Below, piece after piece: positions 35,858 through 48,059 of a DNA stretch of 64,000 nt. Positions within the stretch are counted from its first letter, which is position 1; every line of letters starts with the position of its first letter. The DNA comes from Phyto melanocephala (lineage: Eukaryota > Arthropoda > Insecta > Diptera > Rhinophoridae). The notes under the pieces were generated by a model. That model searched no databases. It had not been told where the DNA came from and worked only from the letters and a program-made list of their open reading frames with translations. The position numbers and the translations under genes are program-made. The stretch lies in the NCBI GenBank assembly GCA_941918925.1, contig OW799237.1, forward strand, positions 17,589,201 to 17,653,200, read 5' to 3'.

Positions 35858-38800
35858 ATGGCTCCAAGTGTTTGTCAAACTTCACCTAAATTACCGCCAC
35901 ACATCAATACACAATCCATTGTGCATAGCGGGGGTAGTAAAGGATCATCTGGTGGTCAAGGTACATCATCGATTACACAACGCAGTAATTGTGGCAGCAG
36001 CAGTATTAATGGTTCAATGGCTTCGTACAAAATGTCGACAACATCAGATACAAGTTGGTCACAAACACAGTATAGTAAGGTAAGAAAAGCATGAGAATTG
36101 TTTATAAAAATATATTTGCAAAAATGTTAAAAAAATATAAATTAAACCATAAGCAATAATTTTCCACCAAAAAACTTTTTCCCGTACCGGGAATCGAACC
36201 CGGGCCTTCCGGGTGAGAGCCGGATATCCTAACCACTAGACAATACGGGAGTTGTTAATAATGAATATTCAACATGGTTTTTAATCATAACTTTATTTAT
36301 ATGTAAGCACTAAAAATACATATCTCAGTATAACCACCACAATAACAACTTTTCACCTCTGGTACATAAACCACCACCATTTTACCAACTCTGTTACAAT
36401 CAGTCAACCCTGTTTTGTATAAATAATATTACTGCGACAATTGAACAATAATATTAAAAGAGTTACCATATGAAAAACTGTAAACGGTAATATTCCTAAT
36501 AAGGTAAATTTTAAATTAAATTTTAAATTAAATCGATTGTATATCTTGTGTGTTAATACACTATTGAAATATCTTAAAGACTGCTTATAAAAATATTTTA
36601 AGGTAAAAAATAGAGAAAAATGTATTTTGTTAAATAAAATTTAATTCGTTTTCTATATTAATTTTGTCTACATATTTTCATATTTATACAATGATTTGTT
36701 ACCTCTTTTATTTAGGAAAATCAACGACCTCCAGTTTACAATCCAGAGGATTATGTAGTGGCTTTGAAGAAATTTGGCAAGAGACAAAGTGGACCAAACC
36801 CCAAATCTATCTATGATGAATCAGATATAAAAGAGGAAAATTTTAAATCGACTTTACCACCAACTAAGCATTCAGAATATAAGTGAGTTATACTTATTAT
36901 CAATATATGTACATAACAAAAAAAGGAAATTTTTTTCATTTAATCTTTCAGAAGTCCCATTATAGCTCCTGAGACCAATGATACAGAAATGTCTTTGCGT
37001 CAGTTTTCCACCATAACAGATTTATTAATCAAATTAAGGGCTGATTTAAGAGTATCATTTCCTAGGTACGTATGATTTAAGTTAGTGCAATATTATTTAC
37101 ATAACTGAAATATATTTCAACAGTTTTGTGCAAGAATTTGTCGCTTCACCCTCAGATGGTGTTAGTTTGCTATTGGAGGTATTACGTTCTATTCAACTCT
37201 CTCAAGCTATAAATGCTCCCTTGAATATGATCAATAATAATTTGGGAACCATACCCAGGAACTCACAGAGCTATCAAAGACGATCCTTATTAGATGAATT
37301 GGCTTGCTTGTGAGTAAATATTACCTTTTGACTAGTAGTACACAAATTCCTTATTTTTGTTTTTTATTTTATATAGGCAATGCTTAAACATCTGCTGCTC
37401 GCGTTCTTTGGAGGCCACTTCTCGTTTAGGTACCACTCCAGTAGGTTTAATGCCTTTGGCTTCTTCTGCCACTGGGCAAGGTATAAGAGCTCGTATTTTG
37501 GCTATGCAATTGATGGTCAATGCTTGTGATAGACAATCATTTGGACATGGTAATCAAAAATTAGCCACTGCTGGACATACAGCTGTATCGGAAGCAATGT
37601 CGACTTTACGTTTAAGATGCAGTGAGCCAGTGCGCTTTCGTTTACTGATGGGTATGCTAAATAGTGGTGGAGGATCAGGAGAACTACAAGCTGTGGGTAT
37701 TAAGTAAGTTCGTTTCTAGAAGAATCTAAAATGTAAAGTAAATAAATTTAAAAATTACCACAGATTCATTAATGCCTTTTTGGAGAGCTCAGAAAACTTG
37801 CAGCAACGTTTATATTTACAAGCTGAACTTTTTCAGGCTGGTTTTGATCCAAATAACTTATCAAAAGTAAGTATTGTAACGCTAAACTATAGTCGAAGTA
37901 TTTAAACATATTTTATTTTGCCTTTACAGACCATCTCTTCCTCTTCTCCTTGGCTAGATGTATTACGCAATGAATTGAAACGTTTTAATGACATTTATGT
38001 GGATATTGAAAAAATGATAAGTCAAGCCAGAGAAGCTGATCGTGTACGCAGTCAAATGGTTATTTTGGAAAGAAGAGTTCAAATATTGCATGAGGAAAAG
38101 GCAGTATTGACTTCAATGGAAAGACGTTTACAAGAGAGGTGTGCTGAATTGCAAAGAGAAATATTTCGTTTACAGGGGGCCCAAAATGAAAACACATTCA
38201 AATCTTTGGATAAACAAGGAGTGTCTTTACCACGTCATATACCACCGGGCAAACAGGATTCTTCAGAACATGAAGACGAAGGTATTAGTAGTTCTGATAC
38301 TGGACCTTCACTATCTCCTGTACCCATTTTAGTATTACCACAAAAACAAAATAAAAATCTTAACAATACCGATGCAGAAATAGAAAATGTTATGGAAGAA
38401 TTGGATAACGTAGTAAATGAGGCGGAAAAGCAAATCACCTCCAACGAATGCAAATTTTCACAGTTAAATACAGAAGCCAAGGAAAAAGAAATCATACCAG
38501 TAAATATAGTGCCTCAGCCGCCCCGAAAATCTCGATCTTTGGCCCATTTAGTACAACCTGATGGATCTGAACTTGATGGCTCAGAATATGGCATGCTTAT
38601 GTTGCAAAAACAAATGACACATAATCAAGATGAACGGGTAGCGGCTTTTAAAACTTTTTTTAATGAAAGCGACTATATTATACAAGATCATGATAAGTCG
38701 TATCATCGCTCCATGCTAGATTCTACAGAAATTCCTGAGAATACGACAAATTCACGCAATGCTTTCAATACGCCCAATAATACAACCAGAGAACTTTTAG

Positions 38801-39339
38801 ATGTTATTATGAATGCCCGCCATTGTGAAGATGATCCCACATTGAAAGCTTTAAGAGAAGGAAATGAAAACGTTAATGGAGATGATTTAACAGCCAACGA
38901 GGTTGTACTTAACACACAAAATCAACGTCACAGTTTTACCGAGGTCAACAATAGTGCAACCGCTCCTGCTCAGCATTTTAATGGGGTGTTTTTTATGACC
39001 GGCATGAATAAGCCTCAAAAATATCCCAAACCTGATTTAACAGCAGCTTTGCAGGCTAAAAGAGTTACAAAAAATGTTGAACGCCTAGAAGCGGTATTCG
39101 CCAACCATAATGAGACCTTTACCGAGGCTTCACGAGGTCAACAACTAATACCATTTAACCGAGAAAAATCAAAAAGTAACCAACAGATATATTTTGCCAG
39201 TAATCCTACCATAAGAATTGGCTCATGCACCAGCCAAAATAGCCGGCCTGATCTATTGAATACCAATAACGTTAACAATAGAACTAGATCTTATACACAG
39301 GGTTCCAAAGTCACCGATATAGCATCGGGTTTATATTAA
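35858..39339 (+). CDS. mwh: Multiple wing hairs-like GBD/FH3 protein (842 aa, 7 exons)
   Basis: Exons: 35858-36079, 36716-36882, 36952-37065, 37124-37309, 37377-37703, 37764-37866, 37930-39339. All introns are GT-AG and keep frame. The 842-aa product is close to the roughly 836 aa I recall for Drosophila Mwh. Residues 1-74 are Ser/Gly-rich. From about 80 to 380 lies a formin-type GTPase-binding/FH3 region: NPEDYVVALKKFGKR, LIKLRADLRVSFP, then SPSDGVSLLLEVL, and FINAFLESSENLQQRLYLQA. A coiled coil spans about 386-453. A Ser/Asn-rich, probably disordered tail follows. There is no FH1 or FH2, as in Mwh, which acts downstream of Frizzled planar polarity and antagonises actin prehair formation. 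Start choice is inferred: the frame stays open from the splice site at 35827, so a longer N-terminus is possible. Confidence 0.9.
36179..36250 (-). tRNA. tRNA-Glu-CTC: tRNA-Glu (anticodon CTC), antisense in an mwh intron
   Basis: On the minus strand the 72-nt cloverleaf has acceptor stem TCCCGTA/TACGGGA, A box TTGTCTAGTGGTTAGG, anticodon stem-loop CCGGCTCTCACCCGG with CTC, B box GGTTCGATTCC and discriminator A. It decodes GAG. A T6 tract a few bases past the 3' end (A run at about 36169-36174 on the + strand) serves as terminator. It lies entirely inside the 36080-36715 intron of mwh, on the opposite strand, so Pol III transcription would oppose Pol II. It is intact and probably functional. 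Confidence 0.96.
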
Positions 39340-39505
39340 ACTTCAAAACCAACAATTTGGAATCTCATTTTATACATTTTATTTAATTTAATTTATAAGC
39401 ATTTATTGATTTAAGCTAAGAAAAAAAGCTTTTGTACAACAAGATTAACTTGATTGCAAGTAAACGCTTTAGATTCTAAAATGTTTCCTTAATTTAACAT
39501 TTATT

Positions 39506-39511
39506 AATAAA
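39506..39511 (+). promoter_or_regulatory. Candidate mwh poly(A) signal
   Basis: The first canonical AATAAA after the stop codon lies 167 bases downstream. More such hexamers follow in this AT-rich region, so the actual cleavage site is uncertain. Confidence 0.4.
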
Positions 39512-42085
39512 TTTTAAAAATTAGAAATTACTTTTATAGTTAATAATAAGAAGAAAACGTTATTTTTTAAACTAATTCAAAAACCAAGGAATTATTTATT
39601 TTTAATTAAAATACATGGTTTTAAATAGTGGTAGATTTTTGACAACGACTACTTTTAAACTAGAATAGTAAATATTAATGTGCCTATTAAGTGTTCCAAG
39701 TATTTTGGCATTGCTAAAAACTACAGTGGAAATTTCGCACAACTAAATTCTAATCGTATTTCAGAGCAGACACAATTTATTTTTAATACTTTTTTTTAAT
39801 CTTCTATAATATTTATTATTGCTTTACCACTTTTATGCTTAAAAAATATGATAAACTTGATAAAATTCTAAAAATTTTAAAGAATATTATAAAAAGTTTT
39901 TGTATTTTCCTCTACTCAATACTGCATTTGCACCATATTTATTTCCTATAATTTTAATTGATTATAACACTTTACTAACTTTTATGTTATAAGCACAAAT
40001 TCAGCACAAGTGTTTTTATGCATAAAAATTTTAAAATAAAAAAAAATTTTACAAATACAATAAAAATAAGTTTAAAATTTGTAAAAACTTAAAACTTTAA
40101 AGATTTTTATTTGACTGTTTGGAGTTTTGAAAAATAAGTTGCAAAAATTGCACTTTTTATATGTTAGATATGTATGTGGCAATAGTCCTTTTTATTTCTC
40201 CATAACAGAGGTAAGTTTTGTGTTATAAAGGATATCAGAGAAAATTTTTAATTAAATTAAGAAATTATTTAGTTGATCACATTGTATTAAAAAATACTAC
40301 GATGCACTGAGAAAAATTCAATGATAAGGTTACAATTGCCTTCTCTAATGTTAGCATTTTTATATATGGAGTTTGAGTATTGGTGACGCAGAGTATAGAT
40401 AGCTTTTCACACCACCTTATAAATAAATATACTGTTTTGAAAACGAAGTCACGCAAAATACCTAAAAACAATAGTGTGAACGATATAGATTTAATCAAGT
40501 TTCTAATCAAAATTTACTGAATTTTGCGTTGGAGTAAATGTACTATAAGGAAGTATTGAAAATAAACTCATATTTTATGTGGCAACATTTTTAATTTTTT
40601 TTTTTTGCAAATAAGTTTAAAATAATTTTTAAAGCTGCACACAAGAGTTTTTATGAATTTTCTTACCAGATAAGTATTTTTTAATAGAATAATAATAAAA
40701 TAACACGATATACATACTACGAAAGCAAAACAAATATTTAGATTATTTTGAAAAAATCCAAATTTATCAAAAAGTAAAAAATTTATTAAATATATAATAA
40801 ATATATAACGTTTTTGATTTTCGGCGTTAAAAATATTTTTCAAGTTGTTCTTAAAGTTGGCAACACTTCGTAGTAAATGAAAACTAATAAAACGTACAAA
40901 ATGTCTTAAGTCTGGCAAGGTGGATTAATAAAGTTCTCGTATCCAACATCATTCACTCAGAGAAATCCACCAATGTTGAGGTGAGTTAAAAACTACGCTA
41001 TCAAGGATGCCACCTTGGTCCGATCAGATCAAAATTTTTAGAATTTTTTATTTTAGCGTAATTTGGTAGGTGTTGAATGGTTTGTTAGAACTTTTTAAGG
41101 TTTTGGTAGAATATATTTATTTTTAGTTAAAAGCACAAGTTTGCAAATAAAAATATTATTATAAAATTAAAATTTAATGTGCAAGAGCTCTGTATGTACA
41201 CTTGAAGCATTAAAATATTGTAGATAACTTTAAGTGTCAACGCATAGTATTCAATTGGCCTAATGAAGACAACTAACGCTGTAGAAGAGTACATTAATCT
41301 GATAAAATATAAAAAAATTAGTTTATTCTGATTCAGGCTTTGTGACAACTTTCTTTAGATATTAATAATAAATGTATTTTGGAAGCATTCAAACACTAAA
41401 AAATTAAAATTTGTATTAATCAATCGAACAAAAAATTATAGCAAATAAATTTGAATGAATTGTATTTTTTATCGCATTTATTTTTTTCTATTTCAATCAT
41501 TGATTTTATACTTATAGAAGCAATCGGAGAATATGGTAAGTTTTTAAGAAAAATTTTATAGGAAAATTATTTTCGTTGTGGCATTCCTGTACGCAATATT
41601 AAAACTCAACATATAGGCGTAGCCACATCAGCAGTTTTTAAATTTAAATGCTAACGGTAATTAAAAGGCTAATAAATTTAAATAAGTTATTAATTCAAAT
41701 TTAAATACTGAAATTTATTTTTTACTCATTAACAATATTAGTTTTATTTTGCTATCAGAGCTTTATAATCTCTCATATTTTTCTTAGAATTTTAGCAATA
41801 TTATTGTTAAATAATAATTGACAATAGATTTTCAACTTTAAATAAAACAAGGCCATTTATTGCACATTTACATTCAATCATCTGGCTAGCAAAAAATCTG
41901 GGCCATAAGGTGAGTTTAATTAAAACAATAAATTTTAAAAGCACATATTGTAAATCAACTCTTTTGCAATATAAACAAATACATAAACAAATTTCAAATT
42001 AAAAAAAATATACCTATGACTTAAATAATATTTATCTTAAGAACTGTGTTGTTGAATGTAATTAGTAAACCAAATTTAACTAAAA
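39512..42085. other. AT-rich intergenic DNA with a short TIR element
   Basis: Bases about 40917-41012 start CAAGGTGGATTAATAAAG and end TGCCACCTTG, possible inverted tips of a ~96-bp MITE. Minus-strand open frames at 40277-40510, 40568-40918 and 41127-41348 are Phe/Ile/Leu-rich by composition and unsupported. No gene is recognised. Confidence 0.45.
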
Positions 42086-42946
42086 CAAGTAAGAGCGCTA
42101 TATTCGGCCGTGCCGAATCTTATATACCCTTCACAACGTGTAGTCATGCAATAACAGTGGTTTGTGTCACCATTCATCCCATATGAAATACGTACATACA
42201 TATAAAAACATACATATATAAAAACGTCCCATTGTAAAATTATAAATTCACGTATGTATGTTAAAAAAACAAAAAAAAAAACAAAATTTTTAAAAAAATT
42301 TTAAAAAAAATTTAAAAAAACATTAAAAAAAATTAAAAAAAAAAATTATTATTTATATAATATATATAAAACAAAAAAATAAAAAAAAATAAAAAAAAAA
42401 AATAATAATAAAAATATAAATAATAAATAAAAGTAAAATTAATATAAATAATATATTAAATAAAAAATAAAAAAATAAATAAAAAAAAAAAATTAAAAAA
42501 AAAAATTTTAAAAAAATTAAAAAAAAAAATTTTTGGCTCAGCTGGGATTCGATGCCACGTTTTCTCTAACCAGTATACACGTTTGTATGTATGTATGTTG
42601 TTGTTGTAATGTTGTTTTTGTGAAAAAAAAATCGAGGTGGTCGTGGGTTTTTGCTCATATCTCAGTTGTTTATGTACCGATGTTTCTGATTTTCAATACC
42701 GATCTACTCCCGAATATTTCTGATATTTCAATACCTTACCCGGGTCCAACCTATGTCGGGGGGCTTCAAAAAGTTGATTTCAACATACACACGGTCAGAC
42801 GGACAGACTGACAGAGCTTAATCGACTCCGCTATTCATAAGCTTTCAGAAAATATATATTTTATGGGGTCGGAAATGAAAAATGTAGAAATTTCACACGG
42901 AATGACAAACCTATATATACCCTTTTTCACTGTGTGAAGGGTATAA
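42086..42946 (+). mobile_element. DINE-1-like element (family B)
   Basis: It begins CAAGTAAGAGCGCTATATTC with stem-loop ATTCGGCCGTGCCGAAT and 'ATATACCCTTCACAACGTG', and ends TTCACTGTGTGAAGGGTATA. Bases 42265-42532 are almost entirely A and T. A 92-codon open frame follows (42533-42811; MAQLGFDATFSLTSIHVCMY), and near-identical frames are present in the copies at 52735 and, inverted, 10280. A short GACR block lies at about 42796-42812. The copy is well preserved and therefore relatively young. Confidence 0.88.
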
Positions 42947-44700
42947 CTAGGTTTCTTTATCTTTAATACTATTATATAAACATAAACCTAATAAAGAAAT
43001 TTTATAAGATATCTTAAACTTAAATTTTAATAATTTGTACAAACAAAGACGTGACGTGAATACCTTTAATGTATTTATTTAACTGTATATCTTCAGTTGT
43101 CTGAAAACTACTATGTATTTCACAATATGAGTTAATAATTTTAATGAATTCTAGTTTTCAAAAGTAAAATCAGTGTTTTTGTTTTACAACAATTCTAAAA
43201 GTTAACCTTGACCATAGTGATGTTTAAACGAGTTTGAACTTGCACCTAATTGCAAAAAAAAATAGTATGCTAATGCAGTGCCGCAAAACAAAACAACATT
43301 GCCGCCATAAAGAAATTAAATTGTTTTATTTTAAATTCTTTAAAGTGTGTAGAAATAAAATTTTAATTATTATTAACAAATGTTTAAAAATATGTAAAGT
43401 GCTTTTAAAGTATTAAGACTTTTAACGATAAGGTGAACAAATTCAAGCTATGTAAAATAGATATTTTTGCGGTTAATGTATTTATGTATGTATGTATATG
43501 TACTTATATAAACAATTTTTAAAAGAAAAGAAAGTTTTTAAAGGCATTTTTCTCCAATTACCAAAAATGATTAGCCCTTATAAATACACTTTATTAAAAG
43601 GATATAAAGGATAAATTTATCTTGATAATGAATCTGCAAAGTTTTATTATTGTAAAAAAAAAATTCTTAAGCTTTCATTACAAAAAATATTCAAAGTGGA
43701 TTTTTAGTTCCTTAAAATTCCCTAAAATATTTTTAAGAAAAAAAATCAGGAAAATAAAAATCCTACACAACTACTGGTACGTACATACATTCAAAAACAA
43801 CAAAAAAAAGATAATAACCACGCAAAACTCTGGACTTAAAGATTAAAAATCCATTATTAATACCACTTAAACAACAATTGCAAAAATTGACTCTATATTA
43901 AAAGCAACAACCGACAATTGATAAACAATTTAATAAAAGATCAATAAACTACAAGAAAAAAAAAGAGTAGAAAACACAAAACAATTATAAACAAATAATC
44001 GGAGGAAACGAGAGAGAAAAAAATTAAAGACAAAAAATTTAAATTAAACCATTAAAAATACACAATCAATAAAATGCATAAAATTGTTGAATATTAGAAA
44101 ATCAAATAGACATGAAGCAAAAGTAACTGACTGAGATTAGAAACAAATACTCATGATTAGTGAACGATTTAGGTGGAACATATTGACATACTACAACAAC
44201 GGCATTGCACTTTAAAAATAAAAGTTTTTATTGATAATGTAAGATTTTTTTTTATTAATAACGTTTGTTAATTATAATTTTCCTAAATTCGAACTTTAAT
44301 TCGTAATACAATATTTGAACATTGTTATAAAAACTAAGTATTTTTTATTTAATACAATTTTCAAATTTCCAAATATATAGAATTTTTTAAGAAAATTTTT
44401 ATAACATTTCATATTAACAAAAATCACAAAATTTTATATTATAAAAACAAAATTATGAAAAAATCCTATATAAAAATTATAAAAAATTTTCGATAGATTG
44501 TAAATTAAATCTAATCACATAAGGTGATAGCGCAGAGAGAGAGAGAGAGCATTTATATCGCTCTTTTTTTTATATATGTAGTTTGACAAACTTTTGGACT
44601 GAAATAATTATTTTTTATATGGAGTCTGACATATGGTGGGACGCAAAAAAATAGTCAGCTGGGCTGGCACCACTACCTGCACAAGTGTACCCTAGTTTTG
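42947..44700. other. AT-rich intergenic DNA with a GA repeat
   Basis: A (GA)n tract of about 16 bases lies at 44532-44549. Bases 44520-44700 share 'TATATATGWAGTTTGACA' and 'GTCAGCTGG' with the MITE at 52076 and may be a related, poorly preserved element. No gene is recognised. Confidence 0.4.
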
Positions 44701-44709
44701 TATACCATA

Positions 44710-44962
44710 ATGATAAAAACAAGATTACGCATTAGGCATGTTTGTTTCAAATCAGCTTTCTTATGCGTGACGTCACACCGGAAAACAGGTGATTGATATT
44801 ACAAGCAAAAATTAAAAAAAAGTGAATAAAGTGATAAAATAAATGATTAATAAATAACAATAATAGTAAATAATAATATAAAATAATATTTAAATAACAA
44901 ATAAATATGTAAGCGCAGATTGTGAATTTTTTTTAAGGAAAGCATAATCTTGTTTTTATCAT
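44710..44962. mobile_element. 253-bp MITE with 21-bp TIRs
   Basis: The left arm is ATGATAAAAACAAGATTACG (44710-44729, extending one base) and the right arm its inverse with one mismatch (44942-44962). The interior contains TGACGTCA, a perfect CRE-type palindrome, at about 44768-44776, and AT-rich filler with no coding frame. I could not identify a target duplication, so the superfamily is unassigned. Confidence 0.7.
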
Positions 44963-45092
44963 TTCTGGTTTGTATGTACATATATATATATTCCTTTTTG
45001 CTCTATTTAAATATTCGAAAATTTTAAATTAAAATTTAATTTTTTTTTTTACAAAATTCCACAAATATATAATTATAATAAATTTTAATATA

Positions 45093-45958
45093 CTAGCCAA
45101 ACCCGGCGCGCGTTACTACGCCCCTTAATGAATCAAAATGCATTCTGAATTTTAATTAAATATCAAGTGCAAGAACCTAAAAATTATTATTTTTTTTTAT
45201 GGGCGTGGCACTGCCCACTTTTTTAATCACGAATATGTAAAGTCATAACAGCTCAATATATGTGTGCAAAGTTTCAGAAAAATCGGTGAAGTTGAACTTC
45301 ACCTCAAAATCATAACTTTTTTTTATGGGCGTGGCCCTGCCCTTTTTTTAATCACGAAATTATAAGGTCATAACAGCTCAATATGTGTGCAAAGTTTCAG
45401 AAAAACCGGTCCAGCGCAAGTACCTCAAAATGATACCATTTTTTTTTATGGGCGTGGCACTGCCCACTTTTCTAATCACGAAATTGTAAAGTCATGACAG
45501 CTCAGTATGTGTGCAAAGTTTCAGAAAAATCGGTCCAGTGCAAGAACCTCAAAATTATAACTTTTTTTTAAGTGCGTGGCCCTGCCCACTTTTTAAATCA
45601 CGAAATTATAAAGTCATGACAGCTCACTATGTGTGCAAAGTTTTAGAAAAATCGGTCCAGTGCAAGTATCTCAAAATTAAAATTTTTTAGGGGCGTGGCC
45701 CCGCCCACTTTTTTTATCATGAAATTATTTAGTCATGAGAGCTCGATATGTGTGCAAAGTTTCAGAAAAATCGGTCATGTGCAAGTAGCTAAAAATTATA
45801 ACTAATTTTTTATGGGCGTGGCCCCGCCCACTTTTTTCCACCCATAAACACTCCCTGGTATGTGTACAACAACTTATCAAAGTTTGAGCCCGATCGGTTT
45901 TACAGTTTCGGAGTCTATAGCTAACACACACACACACACACACTTTTATATATATAGA
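45093..45958 (-). mobile_element. Non-autonomous Helitron-like element with six ~122-bp units
   Basis: Read on the minus strand it starts TCTATATATATAAAAGTGTG and ends CGCGCCGGGTTTGGCTAG followed by T, matching Helitron rules (5' TC, 3' CTRR, insertion before T). A (CA)n run lies at 45924-45943 near the TC end. Six units with GGGCGTGGCMCYGCCC (one is altered to 'AGTGCGTGGCCC') start at about 45201, 45327, 45450, 45572, 45691 and 45814, spaced 119-126 bases; each GGGC...GCCC can pair. No Rep/helicase is encoded. It shares its CTAG end and units with 11520-12058. Confidence 0.82.
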
Positions 45959-48050
45959 AGAAGATAGAAGATATGTATGTATGTATGTATATTAAGGATA
46001 CATACAACTTTTTTACAATTTTTGAAAATATCAAAATGGCCCTATCCATACCATGCAGTGCATAAAAAAACAATAAGAACTACATCTTTAGATTTTCGAT
46101 ATCGTTAACAAAGGCTCACCGTCAAAAGCAATTAAGTTTGGGATCGATCAGTAAGTTCTAAAAAAATAAAAATATTTTCTTTATAAATCATTAAATGATA
46201 TATAAATTATAAGTTTTTCCATTAAATATTGAATAATATTCTGTATAATTACATTAAGAAATGTTAATAGTTAAATAATTATAAAAAAAAAATGTTTAAA
46301 AAATAAAAAACTTTTAAAAAATAACAAATTTTGAAAAAATAAAAAATTTTGAAAAAATAAAAAATTTTGAAAAAATAATAAATTTTGAAAAAATAATAAA
46401 TTTTGAAAAAAATAAAAAATTAAAAAAATAAAAAATAAAAAATTTTGAAACAATAAAAATTTTTGAAAAAATAAAAAATCTTAAAGGGCTTTCAGAAATC
46501 GGCTTTGACGCGGAACGTTTTTGTTCCGAAATGACCTGAGGAAACATTTTTCGGTTTCAGCACAATATCGGCTACAACGTGGTGATAGGGCCTCATTTTG
46601 GTTGTACCCCTAATGTATATACTATCGGCTTTATGTATACAAATTATCAAATATTTATTATGGGTGTTTTAAACTGATTTCTATAGAAATTCCAATTTTT
46701 GATTATTTATTGTTTAATCAATTTGGTAGTCTTAAATATTAGATTAGGTATTTGTTAATCTTTAAAATTACCCTCGACAAAAAAGTTTAATAATAAATAT
46801 TTGAATATTGTATTATTATATATAATTTGAAATTTTGATCTTTTTTATGATTTCAGGTATATTTTTTCTTTGTAGTATTTTTTTTGATGCCCATAGTTTA
46901 TATATTTCGTAATAAATAAATAAAAATAAATCAATAAATAAAAATTTTTTTTTTTTAATTCCAAAAAATATTTATAGAAAATTTTCTAATAATTTTTTAT
47001 TTCAGAAAGTTAAAAAAATTGTATATTTACAGGAAATTAAAAAAAATCGATTCATGGCATACAATTAAAAAAATAATATTAACTTTCAATATATTTTACT
47101 ACTTATCATATCAAACAAGAAATTTATTTGCCTTCTATAACATGCAAGCGTTACTAACTTTAACATTGACTTAAGTATGTCTCACTAAAGCTTAATATTA
47201 GCTTTAGCGGTGTATACTTGAAGTACTACAAGTGTGCAAAAAAAATATAATAAAACATTCAATAAAATAAGACAAATCAAAAGAAAATGTAGGGGATGTT
47301 GAATAAAAAACAAAACACAAATTTATCAAATAAATTCAAACACTTGTATGTGAGAGTACACAGTTAGTATATAGCAGTTAAAGCAGTGGCAATAACGTTG
47401 ACAGCAATAGCTTCGAAAGCTAAATAAAATGGTTTTTCATAAAAATTCAATTTCACTTGAACACAGTTGTTAAACGGATTTCAAATGGCATATAACTTAA
47501 TCGCTGTTTCATAACAACAAAAATATTTACAATAAAAAAGTTTCGAAACCAGAAGTGCCTTATTTGTTTTTTAACAGAAAAATCTTATCAGAAAAGATAA
47601 AGTTTGCCGGTAAAATATTTAAAATATTTTTTTTTAAATAATCACCTTAAATCAAAAACGCCTTACTTATCAATATAACAAGTTAAAACAACTTTATAAA
47701 TTATTATTAAATAATAAAACAAAAACTGAATCGAATTTTTTGCCAATCCAATAATCCAATCCTTAAAAATTTTATTTTACTTTAAGGTTATCAACAACAA
47801 CAACAAAATTAAATTTTTACTTCAGATCGAATTATGTTATTAGTTAGAAAATTAGTTTAAAAAAATTGTTCATACAATTGAAAAGTGTAAATATAAAAAA
47901 TTAACATCGAATTAGTTGAGAACAAAAAAAAAATCAGAATAAAAAAATTTGTTTTTATTGATTAAAACGGGGTTTTTTTTTAATAATTATCCTTAATTTT
48001 AAAAAATTTCTATAATAAAAATTAATTTAAAGTGTTGGCCGTTATTAGCA
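45959..48050. other. AT-rich intergenic DNA with minisatellite
   Basis: Besides the minisatellite listed separately, a pair of inverted words (AAAATGGCCCTATCC at about 46033 and GATAGGGCCTCATTTT at about 46586) may bound a degraded element. The rest is AT-rich without a recognisable gene. Confidence 0.4.
46313..46470. repeat. AT-rich minisatellite, ~17-18 bp unit
   Basis: About eight degenerate copies of 'ATTTTGAAAAAATAAAAA' run in tandem. The repeat generates Phe/Gln/Asn/Leu open frames on the minus strand (46271-46547) that should not be read as protein. Confidence 0.8.
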
Positions 48051-48059
48051 ACTTATTAT

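Noticed and set aside
38235..38915. Minus-strand frames within the last mwh exon
   Set aside because: They are shadows of a long, well-supported coding exon.
46271..46547. Phe/Leu/Gln-rich minus-strand frames
   Set aside because: They are translations of an 18-bp AT minisatellite.
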